In this document: positions 26,118-35,230 of the stretch, in pieces
Layout: each line of letters opens with the position of its first letter
Numbering within the stretch: position 1 is the first letter of the stretch
Assembly: GCA_030656145.1 (NCBI GenBank)
Contig: JAUSOF010000033.1
Coordinates: forward strand, 62,001 to 126,000
DNA from: Pseudomonas sp.
Lineage (GTDB): Bacteria > Pseudomonadota > Gammaproteobacteria > Pseudomonadales > Pseudomonadaceae
Direction of reading: 5' to 3'
Length of the DNA stretch: 64,000 bases
Program-made: the position numbers and the translations under genes
The notes under the pieces: model-generated
The model's input: the letters and a program-made list of their open reading frames with translations, nothing else
Told to the model about the DNA's origin: nothing
Database searches by the model: none

Positions 26118-27533
26118 TTAGCAGGGGGTTTGCGCGCCTTTGCGCGAGTACCACCACCAGGTCACCCCGATGCAGCTGACGTAATAGGCGATGAACACGT
26201 ACAGGGCCATTTGCGGGCCGCCGGTAAGCGCCATCGAGGTGCCGAAAGACTTGGGAATGAAGAAGGCGCCGTAGGCCGCCACCGCCGAACTGAAGCCCAG
26301 TACCGCGGCCGCTTCCTTGCCGGCGTTCTTGATCGCCTGTTCCTTGACCGCTGCCGTTTGGCCGATGCTGCCGCGCTCATGCAGGGTGCGGAAGATCACC
26401 GGGATCATGCGGAAGGTGGAGCCGTTGCCAATGCCGGTGGTGACGAACAGCAACATGAACATGGCCAGGAAGCCGTAGAAGTTGCCCTCGGTGCCGGCCA
26501 CCGGGATGAAGGCGAGTACGCCGAACACCGCCGCGATCATCAGCACGAAGTTCCACAGGGTGACCCGCGCACCGCCCAGCTTGTCCGCCAGCCAGCCGCC
26601 CAGTGGGCGCACCAGAGCACCGACCAGGGGGCCGAGGAAGGCGAACTGCAGCGGATCGACGCCAGGGAACTGGGTCTTGATCAGCATCGGGAAGCCGGCG
26701 GCGAAGCCGATGAAGGAACCGAAGGTGGCCAGGTACAACCAGCACATCAACCAGTTGTGCTTGCGCTTGAAGATCACCGCCTGCTCGCTGAAGGACGCCT
26801 TGGCGCTGCTCAGGTCATTCATGCCGAACCAGGCGGCCACGGCCACCGCAATGATGAACGGCACCCAGATAAAGCCGGCGTTCTGCAACCACAGCTGGCT
26901 GCCTTCGCCCAGTTCCTGGGCCTGACCGCCGACTGCGCCGAACAGGCCGACGCCGATCACCAGCGGCACGCTGAACTGCATCACCGAGACGCCGAGGTTG
27001 CCCAGGCCGGCATTCAGGCCCAGGGCCGTACCCTGCTGCGACTTGGGATAGAAGAAGCTGATATTGGCCATGCTCGAGGCGAAGTTGCCGCCGCCAAAGC
27101 CGCACAGCAGCGCAATGATCACGAACACGCTGTAGGTGGTGCTGGTGTCCTGCACGGCGAAGCCCATCCACAGGGCCGGTAGCAGCAATGAGGCGGTGCT
27201 CAGGGCGGTCCATCTACGGCCACCGAAGATCGGCACCATAAACGAGTAGAAAATCCGCAGGGTGGCGCCGGACAACCCCGGCAGCGCCGCCAGCCAGAAC
27301 AACTGGTCATTGGTGAAGGTGAAACCGATGCTGTTCAGGCGCACGGTCACCGCGCTCCAGACCATCCACACAGCGAAAGCCAGCAGCAGCGCGGGGATCG
27401 AGATCCACAGGTTGCGTGTTGCAACCTGCTTGCCGGTGCTGCCCCAGAAATGCGGATCTTCCGGGCGCCAGTCGTGAATAACCGGCCCCTGGCTAGGCTG
27501 TCCGGCGACAGGGGGATTCTTGGTTGCGGACAT
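26118..27533 (-). CDS. narK2: NarK2-type nitrate/nitrite transporter
   Basis: A 471-residue major facilitator with about 12 helices and the nitrate/nitrite porter signatures GFGGGNFASSMANISFFYP and GIGNGSTFRMIP. It directly precedes narG, the position of narK2 in P. aeruginosa, where it is the main transporter for denitrifying growth. Two ATGs lie two codons apart (27539 and 27533); GGAG is too close to the first, so the second is preferred. The first overlaps the narK1 stop as ATGA. Confidence 0.92.
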   Translation of the reverse strand: MSATKNPPVAGQPSQGPVIHDWRPEDPHFWGSTGKQVATRNLWISIPALLLAFAVWMVWSAVTVRLNSIGFTFTNDQLFWLAALPGLSGATLRIFYSFMVPIFGGRRWTALSTASLLLPALWMGFAVQDTSTTYSVFVIIALLCGFGGGNFASSMANISFFYPKSQQGTALGLNAGLGNLGVSVMQFSVPLVIGVGLFGAVGGQAQELGEGSQLWLQNAGFIWVPFIIAVAVAAWFGMNDLSSAKASFSEQAVIFKRKHNWLMCWLYLATFGSFIGFAAGFPMLIKTQFPGVDPLQFAFLGPLVGALVRPLGGWLADKLGGARVTLWNFVLMIAAVFGVLAFIPVAGTEGNFYGFLAMFMLLFVTTGIGNGSTFRMIPVIFRTLHERGSIGQTAAVKEQAIKNAGKEAAAVLGFSSAVAAYGAFFIPKSFGTSMALTGGPQMALYVFIAYYVSCIGVTWWWYSRKGAQTPC

Positions 27534-27535
27534 GC

Positions 27536-28819
27536 TCATTCTCCTTCAAGCGGCAGGAAAGCAGGAGCCTTGGACTTTTCGGGAGTCGTCAGACCCATAA
27601 CGGGAGTTTTGCGAACTTCGCTGAAGTACATCCAGATCAGGGAGACCCAGACCACGCCGTACATCAGCATGAAACTGGAGGAGCGCACGCCGGTCAGGTC
27701 GACCAGAACGCCGAACATGATCGGCAGGATGAAGCCGCCGAGGCCGCCGGCCAGGCCGACGATGCCGGAGATGGCGCCCATGTTGTCCGGGTAGTCATCG
27801 GAGATGTACTTGAACACCGAGGCCTTGCCGAAGGCGAAGGCGATGCCGACGATGAACAGCAGCACGGTGAAGGCCCAGGCATTGAGACCGATGTTGTAGG
27901 TCTGCGGGCCGTTGATGGTCTGCACGATCAGTTCGGTCTGCGGGTAGGACAGCAGGAACAGGCACACCCAACTCACCCACATCACCCACCAGGTCACGCT
28001 CTGCGCGCCCCACTTGTCCGACATCCAGCCGCCCATGGCCCGCAGGATGCCGCCCGGCAGGGAGAAGCAGGCGGCCAGCAAGGCGGCGCTCTGCAGGTTG
28101 AAGCCGTATTCCTCGACGTAGTACTTGGTCATCCACAGGGCCAGGGCCACGTAGCCGCCGAAGACGATCGAGTAGTACTGGCAGTAGCGCATCACCTTGG
28201 GATCTTTCAAGGTGCGCAACTGATCGGCCAGGGACACGTTGCTGCGTACCCGATGGCCCTTGTTCTCGTAGGTGCAGAACCAGAACAGCAGCGCGGTGAT
28301 GAACATGATCGCCGAGTAGACCTTGGGCACCATCTGCCAGCTGGCTGCAGCGATGATCGCCGGCGCGACGAACTTGGTCAGCGCGGCGCCGGCGTTACCG
28401 GCACCGAAGATGCCCATGGCGAAGCCCTGGTTCTGCCGCTCGAACCACTTGGCGACATAGGCGATGCCGACCGAAAAGGAACCGCCGGCCAGACCGACGA
28501 ACAGGCCGAGGACCAGGAAGTGCCAATATTCGGTGGCCATGCTGATCATGTAGATCGGCAGTACGCAGACCAGCATCAGCAGGAAGAACACGATGCGCCC
28601 GCCAAACCTGTCGGTGAGCATGCCCAGCGGCAGGCGCACCAGTGACCCGGTCAACACTGGCGTGGCAGCCAACAGGCCGAACTGGGTATCGTTGAGTTGC
28701 AGTAACTCCTTGATCGGGACGCCGAGTACGGCGAACATCATCCAGACCATGAAGCAGATGGTGAACGCCAGGGTACTCATGCCCAGAACCAGGCCCTGTT
28801 GTGCTCTCAGACTTGCCAT
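27536..28819 (-). CDS. narK1: NarK1-type nitrate transporter
   Basis: A 427-residue major facilitator with 12 predicted helices. The nitrate/nitrite porter signatures appear as GLAGGSFSVGIAYVAKWF and GIVGLAGGLGGFILP. As the first gene of the nar operon it corresponds to NarK1, which in related bacteria acts as a proton/nitrate symporter and starts uptake before nitrite builds up. The promoter region upstream holds an ANR/DNR box 62 bp from the start and a NarL site. Confidence 0.92.
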   Translation of the reverse strand: MASLRAQQGLVLGMSTLAFTICFMVWMMFAVLGVPIKELLQLNDTQFGLLAATPVLTGSLVRLPLGMLTDRFGGRIVFFLLMLVCVLPIYMISMATEYWHFLVLGLFVGLAGGSFSVGIAYVAKWFERQNQGFAMGIFGAGNAGAALTKFVAPAIIAAASWQMVPKVYSAIMFITALLFWFCTYENKGHRVRSNVSLADQLRTLKDPKVMRYCQYYSIVFGGYVALALWMTKYYVEEYGFNLQSAALLAACFSLPGGILRAMGGWMSDKWGAQSVTWWVMWVSWVCLFLLSYPQTELIVQTINGPQTYNIGLNAWAFTVLLFIVGIAFAFGKASVFKYISDDYPDNMGAISGIVGLAGGLGGFILPIMFGVLVDLTGVRSSSFMLMYGVVWVSLIWMYFSEVRKTPVMGLTTPEKSKAPAFLPLEGE

Positions 28820-28880
28820 AGCGAACCCCCTAATTCCTGAACCATGGGCGGCACACTAGATAGGCAAGGGAGTGGCTAAC

Positions 28881-28894
28881 TTGACCTGGGTCAA
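28881..28894 (-). promoter_or_regulatory. ANR/DNR box ahead of narK1
   Basis: TTGACCTGGGTCAA matches TTGA-N6-TCAA at all eight positions. It lies 62 bp from the narK1 start, a class II position. In P. aeruginosa the nar promoter requires ANR, DNR and NarL. Confidence 0.88.
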
Positions 28895-28931
28895 TTAATT
28901 CCGGGCTGCTTGGGCCTACCCTGCTGCCGCC

Positions 28932-28947
28932 TACCTCTTAAGTAGTA
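28932..28947. promoter_or_regulatory. NarL 7-2-7 binding site
   Basis: TACCTCT-TA-AGTAGTA consists of two heptamers, each matching TACYNMT, inverted and 2 bp apart. This is the arrangement preferred by phosphorylated NarL. The centre is 52 bp upstream of the ANR/DNR box with respect to narK1, and about 117 bp before narX. Confidence 0.8.
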
Positions 28948-29055
28948 GCCCGGTTTTATCCATAAAATCCCTTTCAGAACAAACAGTTATAATTAATAGA
29001 AATCCTTGTCCGCGAGACTGCAGGCAGTTTGAGTTCTTTAGAGGTAGTCAGTGCG

Positions 29056-30855
29056 ATGTTGAGATGGATGCGCAGTTCACTGCCGGTCAGAGCCGGTTTG
29101 GCAGTGACCCTGATTGCCATATTGGCCCTGGGCAGCTCGCTCAGCGCCGGGCTGATTGCCTGGTTCAGCGAGGACGATGCGGCAGCGATCAATACCGCCG
29201 GCTCACTGCGCATGGCCACCTACCGGCTGAACTGGAAACTCGAGGCTGGTGCCGCCCCGGAAAGCATCGCCGCGCTGCGTGATGACCTGCAGTTGCGCCT
29301 GGATGGCAGCCTGCAGCATCGGATAAGCAGTCAGCCGGACGATCCGCTGCACATCGCCTATCGCGATATTCATCAGTTGTGGCAGGAACAGCTGCGCCCG
29401 GCCCTGGATCGCGGCGACAAGGCCGCTTTCCAACAGCACAGCGAGAGTTTCGTCGCCCAGCTGGAGCACTTCGTCATGCTCCTGCAGAAACAGAGCGAAC
29501 GCCGCCAGGGCTGGCAACAGAGCATCCAGGGCGCAGCCCTGCTGATTACCGTGATCATCCTGCTGGTGGGCATGTACGAACTGCAGCTGAATGTGATCAG
29601 CCCGCTGCAGGAGCTGGTCAGGGCGGCCGAGCGTTTTCGCAGCGGTGATCACGGCGCACGGGTCGAGTTCCGCTCGGATGACGAGCTGGGGCAGATGGCC
29701 GAGAGTTTCAATGCCATGGCCGAGACCATCGAGGAATCACACCGCACCCTGGAAAGTCGGGTGGCGCAGAAGACCCAGACCCTGGCACAAACCAATGCCG
29801 CCCTGGAACTGCTCTACCAGAGCAGCCGCAGCCTGGCCACCCGCCAGGCCAATGCCGAGCGCCTCGACGAGCTGATCAGCCGTTTCCAGCAGCGCCTGCC
29901 GGGCCTGCGCCTGACCCTGTGCCTGCAGGACAATGTGCATGCGCCCGCCGAGCAATTGCTGGCGCTGCATGGCAGTGAAACCCGGGAAATCTGCGCCCGC
30001 AGCGATTGCGATACCTGCGAACGCAAGACCAACCCCAGCCAGTCCACCTTCAGCATCAGCAACCAGGGCAATGACCTGGGCGAACTGAAAGCCTACTACC
30101 GTGACGGGCATAAGCCGCAGGCCTGGGAAACCGCACTGATCCAGGCCCTGGCCAATCAGATCGGCACGGCGCTGTCGCTCAAGCGCCAGCGCGAGCAAGA
30201 GAATCGCCTGCTATTGCTCGACGAGCGCACTATCATTGCCCGCGAGTTGCACGACTCGCTGGCTCAGGCGTTGTCTTACATGAAGCTGCAAGTCAGCCGC
30301 CTGCAGACCCTGATCCGCCGGGGCGAAAGCGCGCAAACCCTGGAAACCGTCAGCGACGAACTGCGCGAAGGCTTGAACACCGCCTACCGACAACTGCGTG
30401 AACTGCTGACCACCTTTCGCCTGCAGATCCAGGACGGTGGCCTCGACCAGGAACTCAAGGACACGGTGCAGGAGTTTGCCAAACGTGGCGACTTCAGCGC
30501 CGAGCTGCAGATCGACCGCCTGGCCTTTCAGCTCTCGGCCAGCGAACAGATTCACCTGCTGCAGATTGCTCGCGAGGCGCTGTCTAACTGCGCCCGGCAT
30601 GCCCAGGCCAAGCACACCTGGCTGCGTCTGAGCCAGCACGGCGAACAGGTCGAGCTGACGATCGAAGACGATGGCTGCGGCCTGGTGCCGGGCTTCGACC
30701 CGCACCAGCACCACGGCCTGACCATCATGCAGGAACGCGCCCGCAGCCTGCAGGGCCAGCTCGATATCGAACCCCGGCTGCCCACCGGCACCCGTATTCA
30801 TTTACAGTTCCGCCCCGAGTTTCTCGGGCGTCACGAAGAAGGTAGCGTCGCATGA
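29056..30855 (+). CDS. narX: NarX nitrate/nitrite sensor kinase
   Basis: A 599-residue membrane histidine kinase. It has two N-terminal membrane helices flanking a periplasmic four-helix domain with the nitrate-binding P-box (AGSLRMATYRLNW, about 48-60), a HAMP linker, a central region with a Cys cluster (CARSDCDTCE), a HisKA_3 dimerisation helix with phospho-acceptor H399 in ARELHDSL, and a C-terminal ATPase domain (DDGCGLVPG). The ATG at 29056 was chosen because AGAGG precedes it; a TTG-led extension of nine codons is unlikely. It overlaps narL as ATGA and is divergent from narK1. Confidence 0.95.
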   Translation: MLRWMRSSLPVRAGLAVTLIAILALGSSLSAGLIAWFSEDDAAAINTAGSLRMATYRLNWKLEAGAAPESIAALRDDLQLRLDGSLQHRISSQPDDPLHIAYRDIHQLWQEQLRPALDRGDKAAFQQHSESFVAQLEHFVMLLQKQSERRQGWQQSIQGAALLITVIILLVGMYELQLNVISPLQELVRAAERFRSGDHGARVEFRSDDELGQMAESFNAMAETIEESHRTLESRVAQKTQTLAQTNAALELLYQSSRSLATRQANAERLDELISRFQQRLPGLRLTLCLQDNVHAPAEQLLALHGSETREICARSDCDTCERKTNPSQSTFSISNQGNDLGELKAYYRDGHKPQAWETALIQALANQIGTALSLKRQREQENRLLLLDERTIIARELHDSLAQALSYMKLQVSRLQTLIRRGESAQTLETVSDELREGLNTAYRQLRELLTTFRLQIQDGGLDQELKDTVQEFAKRGDFSAELQIDRLAFQLSASEQIHLLQIAREALSNCARHAQAKHTWLRLSQHGEQVELTIEDDGCGLVPGFDPHQHHGLTIMQERARSLQGQLDIEPRLPTGTRIHLQFRPEFLGRHEEGSVA

Positions 30856-31508
30856 AGCCATCCATCGACCACAGCACTCCCTTGCGCCACAGCATCCTGC
30901 TGGTCGACGACCACCCGATGATGCGCCGCGGCATGCGCCAGCTGCTCGAACTGGAAGACGACTTTGAAATCGTCGGCGAAGCCGGGCATGGCCAAGAGGC
31001 CCTGGAGCTGGTCGAACAGCTGCACCCGGAGCTGATCCTGCTGGACAACAACATGCCGCAGATGAATGGTCTGCAGACACTGAAGCGTCTGCGCGAACTG
31101 CACTTTACCGGCAAAATCCTGATTTTCACCGTATCCGATTCCGAAGACGACATCCGCGACGCCATGCGCCTGGATGCCGACGGCTATCTGCTCAAGGACA
31201 TGGAACCGGAGTTGCTGATCCAGTCGATCCGCGATGCCCTGCAAGGCAGCCTGGTGGTCAGCCCTACCCTGACCCGGATCCTCGCCCAGGCGCTACGCTC
31301 GCCGCACACCAGCTCGCAAGTCGACCTCACCGACCGCGAACGCCAGGTGCTGAAGACTATCTCCGCCGGTCACAGCAACAAGGTCATCGGCCACAAGCTC
31401 GGCATCACCGAGGGTACGGTCAAGGTCCATGTGAAAAACCTGCTGCACAAACTCGGCCTGCGCTCGCGCGTCGAAGCCGCGGTCTGGGCGATGGAACATT
31501 TGCGTTAG
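30852..31508 (+). CDS. narL: NarL nitrate/nitrite response regulator
   Basis: A 218-residue response regulator. The receiver domain has its acidic pocket near D19-D20, phospho-acceptor D65 and the K in LLKDME. The LuxR-type helix-turn-helix lies in the last 65 residues (LTDRERQVLKTISAGHSNK). Phosphorylated by NarX, it would bind the 7-2-7 heptamer pair at 28932-28947 and activate narK1K2GHJI. Translation is coupled to narX by a 4-bp overlap. An intrinsic hairpin follows the stop. Confidence 0.95.
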   Translation: MKPSIDHSTPLRHSILLVDDHPMMRRGMRQLLELEDDFEIVGEAGHGQEALELVEQLHPELILLDNNMPQMNGLQTLKRLRELHFTGKILIFTVSDSEDDIRDAMRLDADGYLLKDMEPELLIQSIRDALQGSLVVSPTLTRILAQALRSPHTSSQVDLTDRERQVLKTISAGHSNKVIGHKLGITEGTVKVHVKNLLHKLGLRSRVEAAVWAMEHLR

Positions 31509-31570
31509 TCGTCCCACGCGTGGATGGAAGCACTGAAACCCGAGCGTTCCGGGCTTTATCCGGCGACAAA

Positions 31571-31597
31571 AATGCCGCTCATCTGGCTAGCGGCATT
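31571..31597. terminator. terminator between narL and the convergent regulator gene
   Basis: AATGCCGCT and AGCGGCATT arms with a 9-nt loop lie between converging genes. A run of A on the left would read as T for the leftward transcript; the rightward T-tract is poor. Confidence 0.6.
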
Positions 31598-31633
31598 CTG
31601 CGACACAGGGCTTTGGATCAGCGCTCACACGCC

Positions 31634-32653
31634 TCACGCGCTGTCGCGCAGCACCAACTCGAAGCCCACGTCGATGCAGTGCGCGGCCGGCTGTTCGCCG
31701 CGCATCAGGGTCAGCAGCATTTCTCCGGCCAGCTGGCCAATGCGGCCACGAATGGTGCGCACCGTGGTCAGCGCCGGGTGCACCCAGGCGGCCGCCGGCA
31801 GGTCGTTGAAGCCGGCGATGGCCAGCCGCTGCGGCACCGCCAGGTCGAGCTGACGAGCGCGAAACAACGCCCCCAGAGCCAGGTCGTCGTTGTTGAAGAA
31901 CACCGCGTCTATCTCCGGGTGCTGGGCCAACAGCCGGTCCAACAGATTGGCACCCAGGCCGATGGACGACAGCTCCGGGGTGAGCAGTTCCAGGTTCGGG
32001 TTGTAACGGCCGTGGGCCCGCATGCACTGCCGGTAGCCCTCGGCGCGCTGCAACGTACGCGGGTCGAGCTGGGCAGCGGCAAAGGCGATATGCCGGTAGC
32101 CGCGCTCGATCAGCGCGGCCGTCATGGCCGCACCGGCATCCAGTTGCGAGAAACCGACGCAATATTCGTCCTCGGCATCACTCAACTCCATCATGGTGAC
32201 GATGGGCCCGCGACAACCGCCAAGAATTTCCCGCGCCGTGTCGCTGCGCTCGAAACCGGTGAGCAGCAGACCGGCCGGCTGGTGCGCCAGGTAGGAGCGC
32301 AGCAGGCGTTCGTCTTCCTCGGGCCGGTAGTGACTGACCCCGATCATCATCTCGAAGCCGGCTGGCATCAACACCGTCTGGATCGCCTCGACAGTGTCGA
32401 CGAACACCGCGTTGGACAGCGACGGAATCAGCACCGCCACCAGGTTCGACTTGGAACTGGCCAGCGCCCGCGCCGCCGGATTGGCCACGTAGCCCAGCGC
32501 CTTGGCCGCCTGCATAACCTGCGCGCGCAGCGCATCGGAAACCCGCTCCGGCTGCGACAAGGCGCGCGAGGCGGACATCAGCGAGCAACCGGCAGCCTTG
32601 GCCACATCAGACAGGGTGACGCGTTCGGCGGAGCGACGACGACGTGGGCTCAT
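31634..32653 (-). CDS. gntR: LacI-family regulator, GntR-like
   Basis: A 339-residue repressor: N-terminal LacI helix-turn-helix and hinge helix (VTLSDVAKAAGCSLMSASRA, then NPAARALASSKSN) followed by a periplasmic-binding-like sensor domain. Being the last gene of the gluconokinase/TRAP operon, and with a GntR-type palindrome (ATGTTA-N4-TAAC) in front of that operon, it most likely represses gluconate uptake and is inactivated by gluconate or a phosphorylated derivative. The ligand is inference. PtxS-type regulators are related alternatives, but their operator differs. Confidence 0.85.
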   Translation of the reverse strand: MSPRRRRSAERVTLSDVAKAAGCSLMSASRALSQPERVSDALRAQVMQAAKALGYVANPAARALASSKSNLVAVLIPSLSNAVFVDTVEAIQTVLMPAGFEMMIGVSHYRPEEDERLLRSYLAHQPAGLLLTGFERSDTAREILGGCRGPIVTMMELSDAEDEYCVGFSQLDAGAAMTAALIERGYRHIAFAAAQLDPRTLQRAEGYRQCMRAHGRYNPNLELLTPELSSIGLGANLLDRLLAQHPEIDAVFFNNDDLALGALFRARQLDLAVPQRLAIAGFNDLPAAAWVHPALTTVRTIRGRIGQLAGEMLLTLMRGEQPAAHCIDVGFELVLRDSA

Positions 32654-32701
32654 GACTACTTCCCTGAAAATGGCAGGCGATTCTAGCAGCGACTAGCTGT
32701 T

Positions 32702-32738
32702 GTAGGGTGGGCGGGACTGCCTAGGCCGTGCGCACCAG
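32702..32738. repeat. GTAGGGTGCGC dispersed repeat, expanded copy
   Basis: GTAGGGTGGGCGG and CCGTGCGCACCAGG arms related to the family at 1125 and 15633 are here separated by a longer centre. It lies between dctP and the regulator gene. Confidence 0.5.
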
Positions 32739-32779
32739 GCATTGAATGCCTGACGCGCGCGCGCCCCACACCGCTTGGT

Positions 32780-33793
32780 TCAGTTCGCGATCCTGGCCAA
32801 CTCGGCCTGCACCTGATCGAACAACGGCTGGCCGACCGTATCGATCACCTGCTGGATAGCCGGTTTGGCCCGTTCGCGCATGCGCTGCACTTCGTCGTCG
32901 CTGATCTGGTTGACCTGCATGCCGTTTTCCTTGAGTTGCGCCAAGGCCTTGGCCGCTTCTGCGCGGGTGTCCTGACGCTCGAAGTCGCGGGCTTTTTTCG
33001 CCGCGTCCATGATAATGCCCTGCTCGGTCTGCGACAGGCCGTCCCACCAGCGCTTGGAGGCGGTGACGATCCACGGACTGTAAACGTGGTTGGTCACGGT
33101 CAGGTACTTCTGCACCTCGAAGAACTTCGACGAGAGAATGGTATTGAAGGGGTTTTCCTGGCCATCCACCGCCTTGGTTTCCAGCGCGGTGAACAGCTCG
33201 GAGAACGGCAGCGGCACGGCATTGGCGCCCATCAGCTTGAAGGTTTCGAGAAACACCGGGTTGGGCATCACGCGCAGCTTGATCCCGGAGAAATCTTCCA
33301 GTTTGGTGATCGGCCGGGTGTTGTTGGTCAGGTTGCGGAAACCGTTTTCCCAGTAGACCAGGCCGACCAGGCCCTTCTCTTCCAGCTTGTCCATCACCTG
33401 GCGCCCGACCGGGCCGTCCAGCACCGCATCAGCCTGCTGCTCGCGGGTGAACAGAAACGGTGTATCCCACACCGCCATTTCCTTGGTGATACCGACCAGG
33501 GTGGCGGTGGAACCGACCATCATTTCCTGGGCGCCACCGATCAACGCGCTCTGCATCTGGTCGTCCGAACCCAGGCTGGCCGCGGCGTAGGTGCGCATCT
33601 TCAATTTACCTGCGGAAGCCTTGGCGACTTCCTCGGCAAGCAACTTGGCCGCCCTGCCCTGGTTGCTCTGCTCGTTGAGGCCGTAGCCGAAGCGAATCAT
33701 CCGCGAACGGACTTCATCGGCCTGGGCGGTGAGTGTGGCCAGCGGGCTGAACAGCATGGCCGCAGCCAGAACGGTGATCAGTGGACGTTTCAT
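32780..33793 (-). CDS. TRAP transporter substrate-binding protein (DctP)
   Basis: A 337-residue periplasmic binding protein with a signal peptide (cleavage after TAQA, near residue 25) and the DctP fold, including the conserved ligand-site region NFRNLTNNTRPI, IKLRVMPNP and NPFNTI. The Arg in LRVMPNP usually binds the substrate carboxylate. With DctM and the gluconokinase-linked DctQ it forms a sodium-dependent TRAP importer, probably for gluconate or a related sugar acid. Start ATG at 33793 follows AGAGG. Confidence 0.92.
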   Translation of the reverse strand: MKRPLITVLAAAMLFSPLATLTAQADEVRSRMIRFGYGLNEQSNQGRAAKLLAEEVAKASAGKLKMRTYAAASLGSDDQMQSALIGGAQEMMVGSTATLVGITKEMAVWDTPFLFTREQQADAVLDGPVGRQVMDKLEEKGLVGLVYWENGFRNLTNNTRPITKLEDFSGIKLRVMPNPVFLETFKLMGANAVPLPFSELFTALETKAVDGQENPFNTILSSKFFEVQKYLTVTNHVYSPWIVTASKRWWDGLSQTEQGIIMDAAKKARDFERQDTRAEAAKALAQLKENGMQVNQISDDEVQRMRERAKPAIQQVIDTVGQPLFDQVQAELARIAN

Positions 33794-33889
33794 CAGCAAG
33801 TGCCTCTTATTGTTGTGAGAAGTAAGACGACTATTTTTGTGCAACCTACAACAAGGTGCCCGGCGGCGTGCCATCGGGCGTGAAAAACA

Positions 33890-35167
33890 TCAGCGTAACC
33901 ATGCCAAGGGCACCGTGACGATGGCCGGGAAGGCGATCAGCAGCGCGACTATGCCCAAGTAGATGAGGAAGAACGGCATCACCCCGCGCACCAGGATTTC
34001 CATGCGCAGCCTGCCGATTCCGCCGACCACGTTGAGCACCGTACCCACCGGTGGGGTGATCAGGCCGATGGAGCCGATCAGCACGAACATCACGCCGAAG
34101 TACACCGGGTCGATGCCGGCCTTGATCGCGATCGGTGCCAATACCGGCGCCAGGATCAGGATGGTCGGGGTCAGGTCGAGCACCATGCCCACCGAGATCA
34201 TCAGCAGCATGATCGCGACCATCAGCAGGTGCGGGTGGTCGAGCAGCGGCCCGAGCATGACGCCGATCTCATCAGGCAACTGGGCCAGGGTGACCATATA
34301 GGCCGACACCGTGGCCGCCGCGCAGAGGAACATTACCGAGGCAGTGGTTCGACTGGCACGGGTCAGGGTCTCGCTCAGCGCCGCCCAGCTCAGCTCGCGA
34401 TAGAGCAGCGTGGACACCGCCAGGGCGTAGACCGCCGCCACCACCGCCGCTTCGGTCGGGGTGAAGATGCCAAAGCGCAGGCCACCGACGATGATCACCG
34501 GCAGCATCAGCGCCGCGGCGCCATCCACCAGCACGTGGCGGCGTTCGGCCTTGCTCGCCTTGGGCGGAGTCGGCTCGGTGAAGCCGCGGGCGATCAGGGT
34601 CCAGGCGAAGATCAGGCCGATGCCCATGATCAATCCCGGCACCAGCCCGGCCATGAACAACTGGCTGATCGAGGTATTGGTCACCACGCCATAGATCACG
34701 AAGGGCATCGATGGCGGAATGATCGGCGCGATGATGCCGCCTGCCGCCACCAGCCCCGCCGAAGAATGCAGCGGGTAGCCGCGCTGACGCATCATCGGCA
34801 GCAACAGGGTGGCCAGCGCCGCGGTGTCGGCCAGGGCCGAGCCGGACATACTCGCCAGCAGCACCGCCGCAGCGATCGCCACATAGCCAAGGCCGCCGCG
34901 CAAGTGGCCGAAGTAGGCCTGGGCCATGGCGATGATGCGCCTGGAGATGCCGCCAGCGTTCATCAACTCGCCGGCCAGGATAAAGAAGGGTACGGCCAGC
35001 AGCGGAAAGCTGTCGGCGCCGGCGAGCAGGTTCTGCGCCAGCAGTTGGACGTCCCAGAACTGCAGGTACCACATCAGCACCGCACCGGTGAGAATCAGGG
35101 CGAAGGCGATGGGCATGCCGAAGGACATGAACCCCAGCAGTGAAGCAAGGAAGACAGCGACGGTCAT
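33890..35167 (-). CDS. TRAP transporter large permease (DctM)
   Basis: A 425-residue membrane protein with about 12 helices. It has the DctM features FPLLAVPFFILAGELMN, SMSGSALADTAAL and PIIPPSMPFVIYG, and a second repeat with GMVLDLTPTILI and ITPPVGTVLNV. It is the translocation subunit that couples to sodium. It follows the fused gluconokinase-DctQ gene by 63 bp and precedes dctP by about 96 bp in one leftward transcript. Confidence 0.93.
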   Translation of the reverse strand: MTVAVFLASLLGFMSFGMPIAFALILTGAVLMWYLQFWDVQLLAQNLLAGADSFPLLAVPFFILAGELMNAGGISRRIIAMAQAYFGHLRGGLGYVAIAAAVLLASMSGSALADTAALATLLLPMMRQRGYPLHSSAGLVAAGGIIAPIIPPSMPFVIYGVVTNTSISQLFMAGLVPGLIMGIGLIFAWTLIARGFTEPTPPKASKAERRHVLVDGAAALMLPVIIVGGLRFGIFTPTEAAVVAAVYALAVSTLLYRELSWAALSETLTRASRTTASVMFLCAAATVSAYMVTLAQLPDEIGVMLGPLLDHPHLLMVAIMLLMISVGMVLDLTPTILILAPVLAPIAIKAGIDPVYFGVMFVLIGSIGLITPPVGTVLNVVGGIGRLRMEILVRGVMPFFLIYLGIVALLIAFPAIVTVPLAWLR

Positions 35168-35230
35168 CAGCGGGTCCTCGGTGGGCAGTGCCCGATCTTG
35201 TTATGGAAAGAATGCAACGCGAACATCCGC

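Noticed and set aside
29029..29055. TTG start extending narX by nine codons
   Set aside because: The ATG at 29056 has an AGAGG site upstream and leaves the typical short N-terminus before the first membrane helix.
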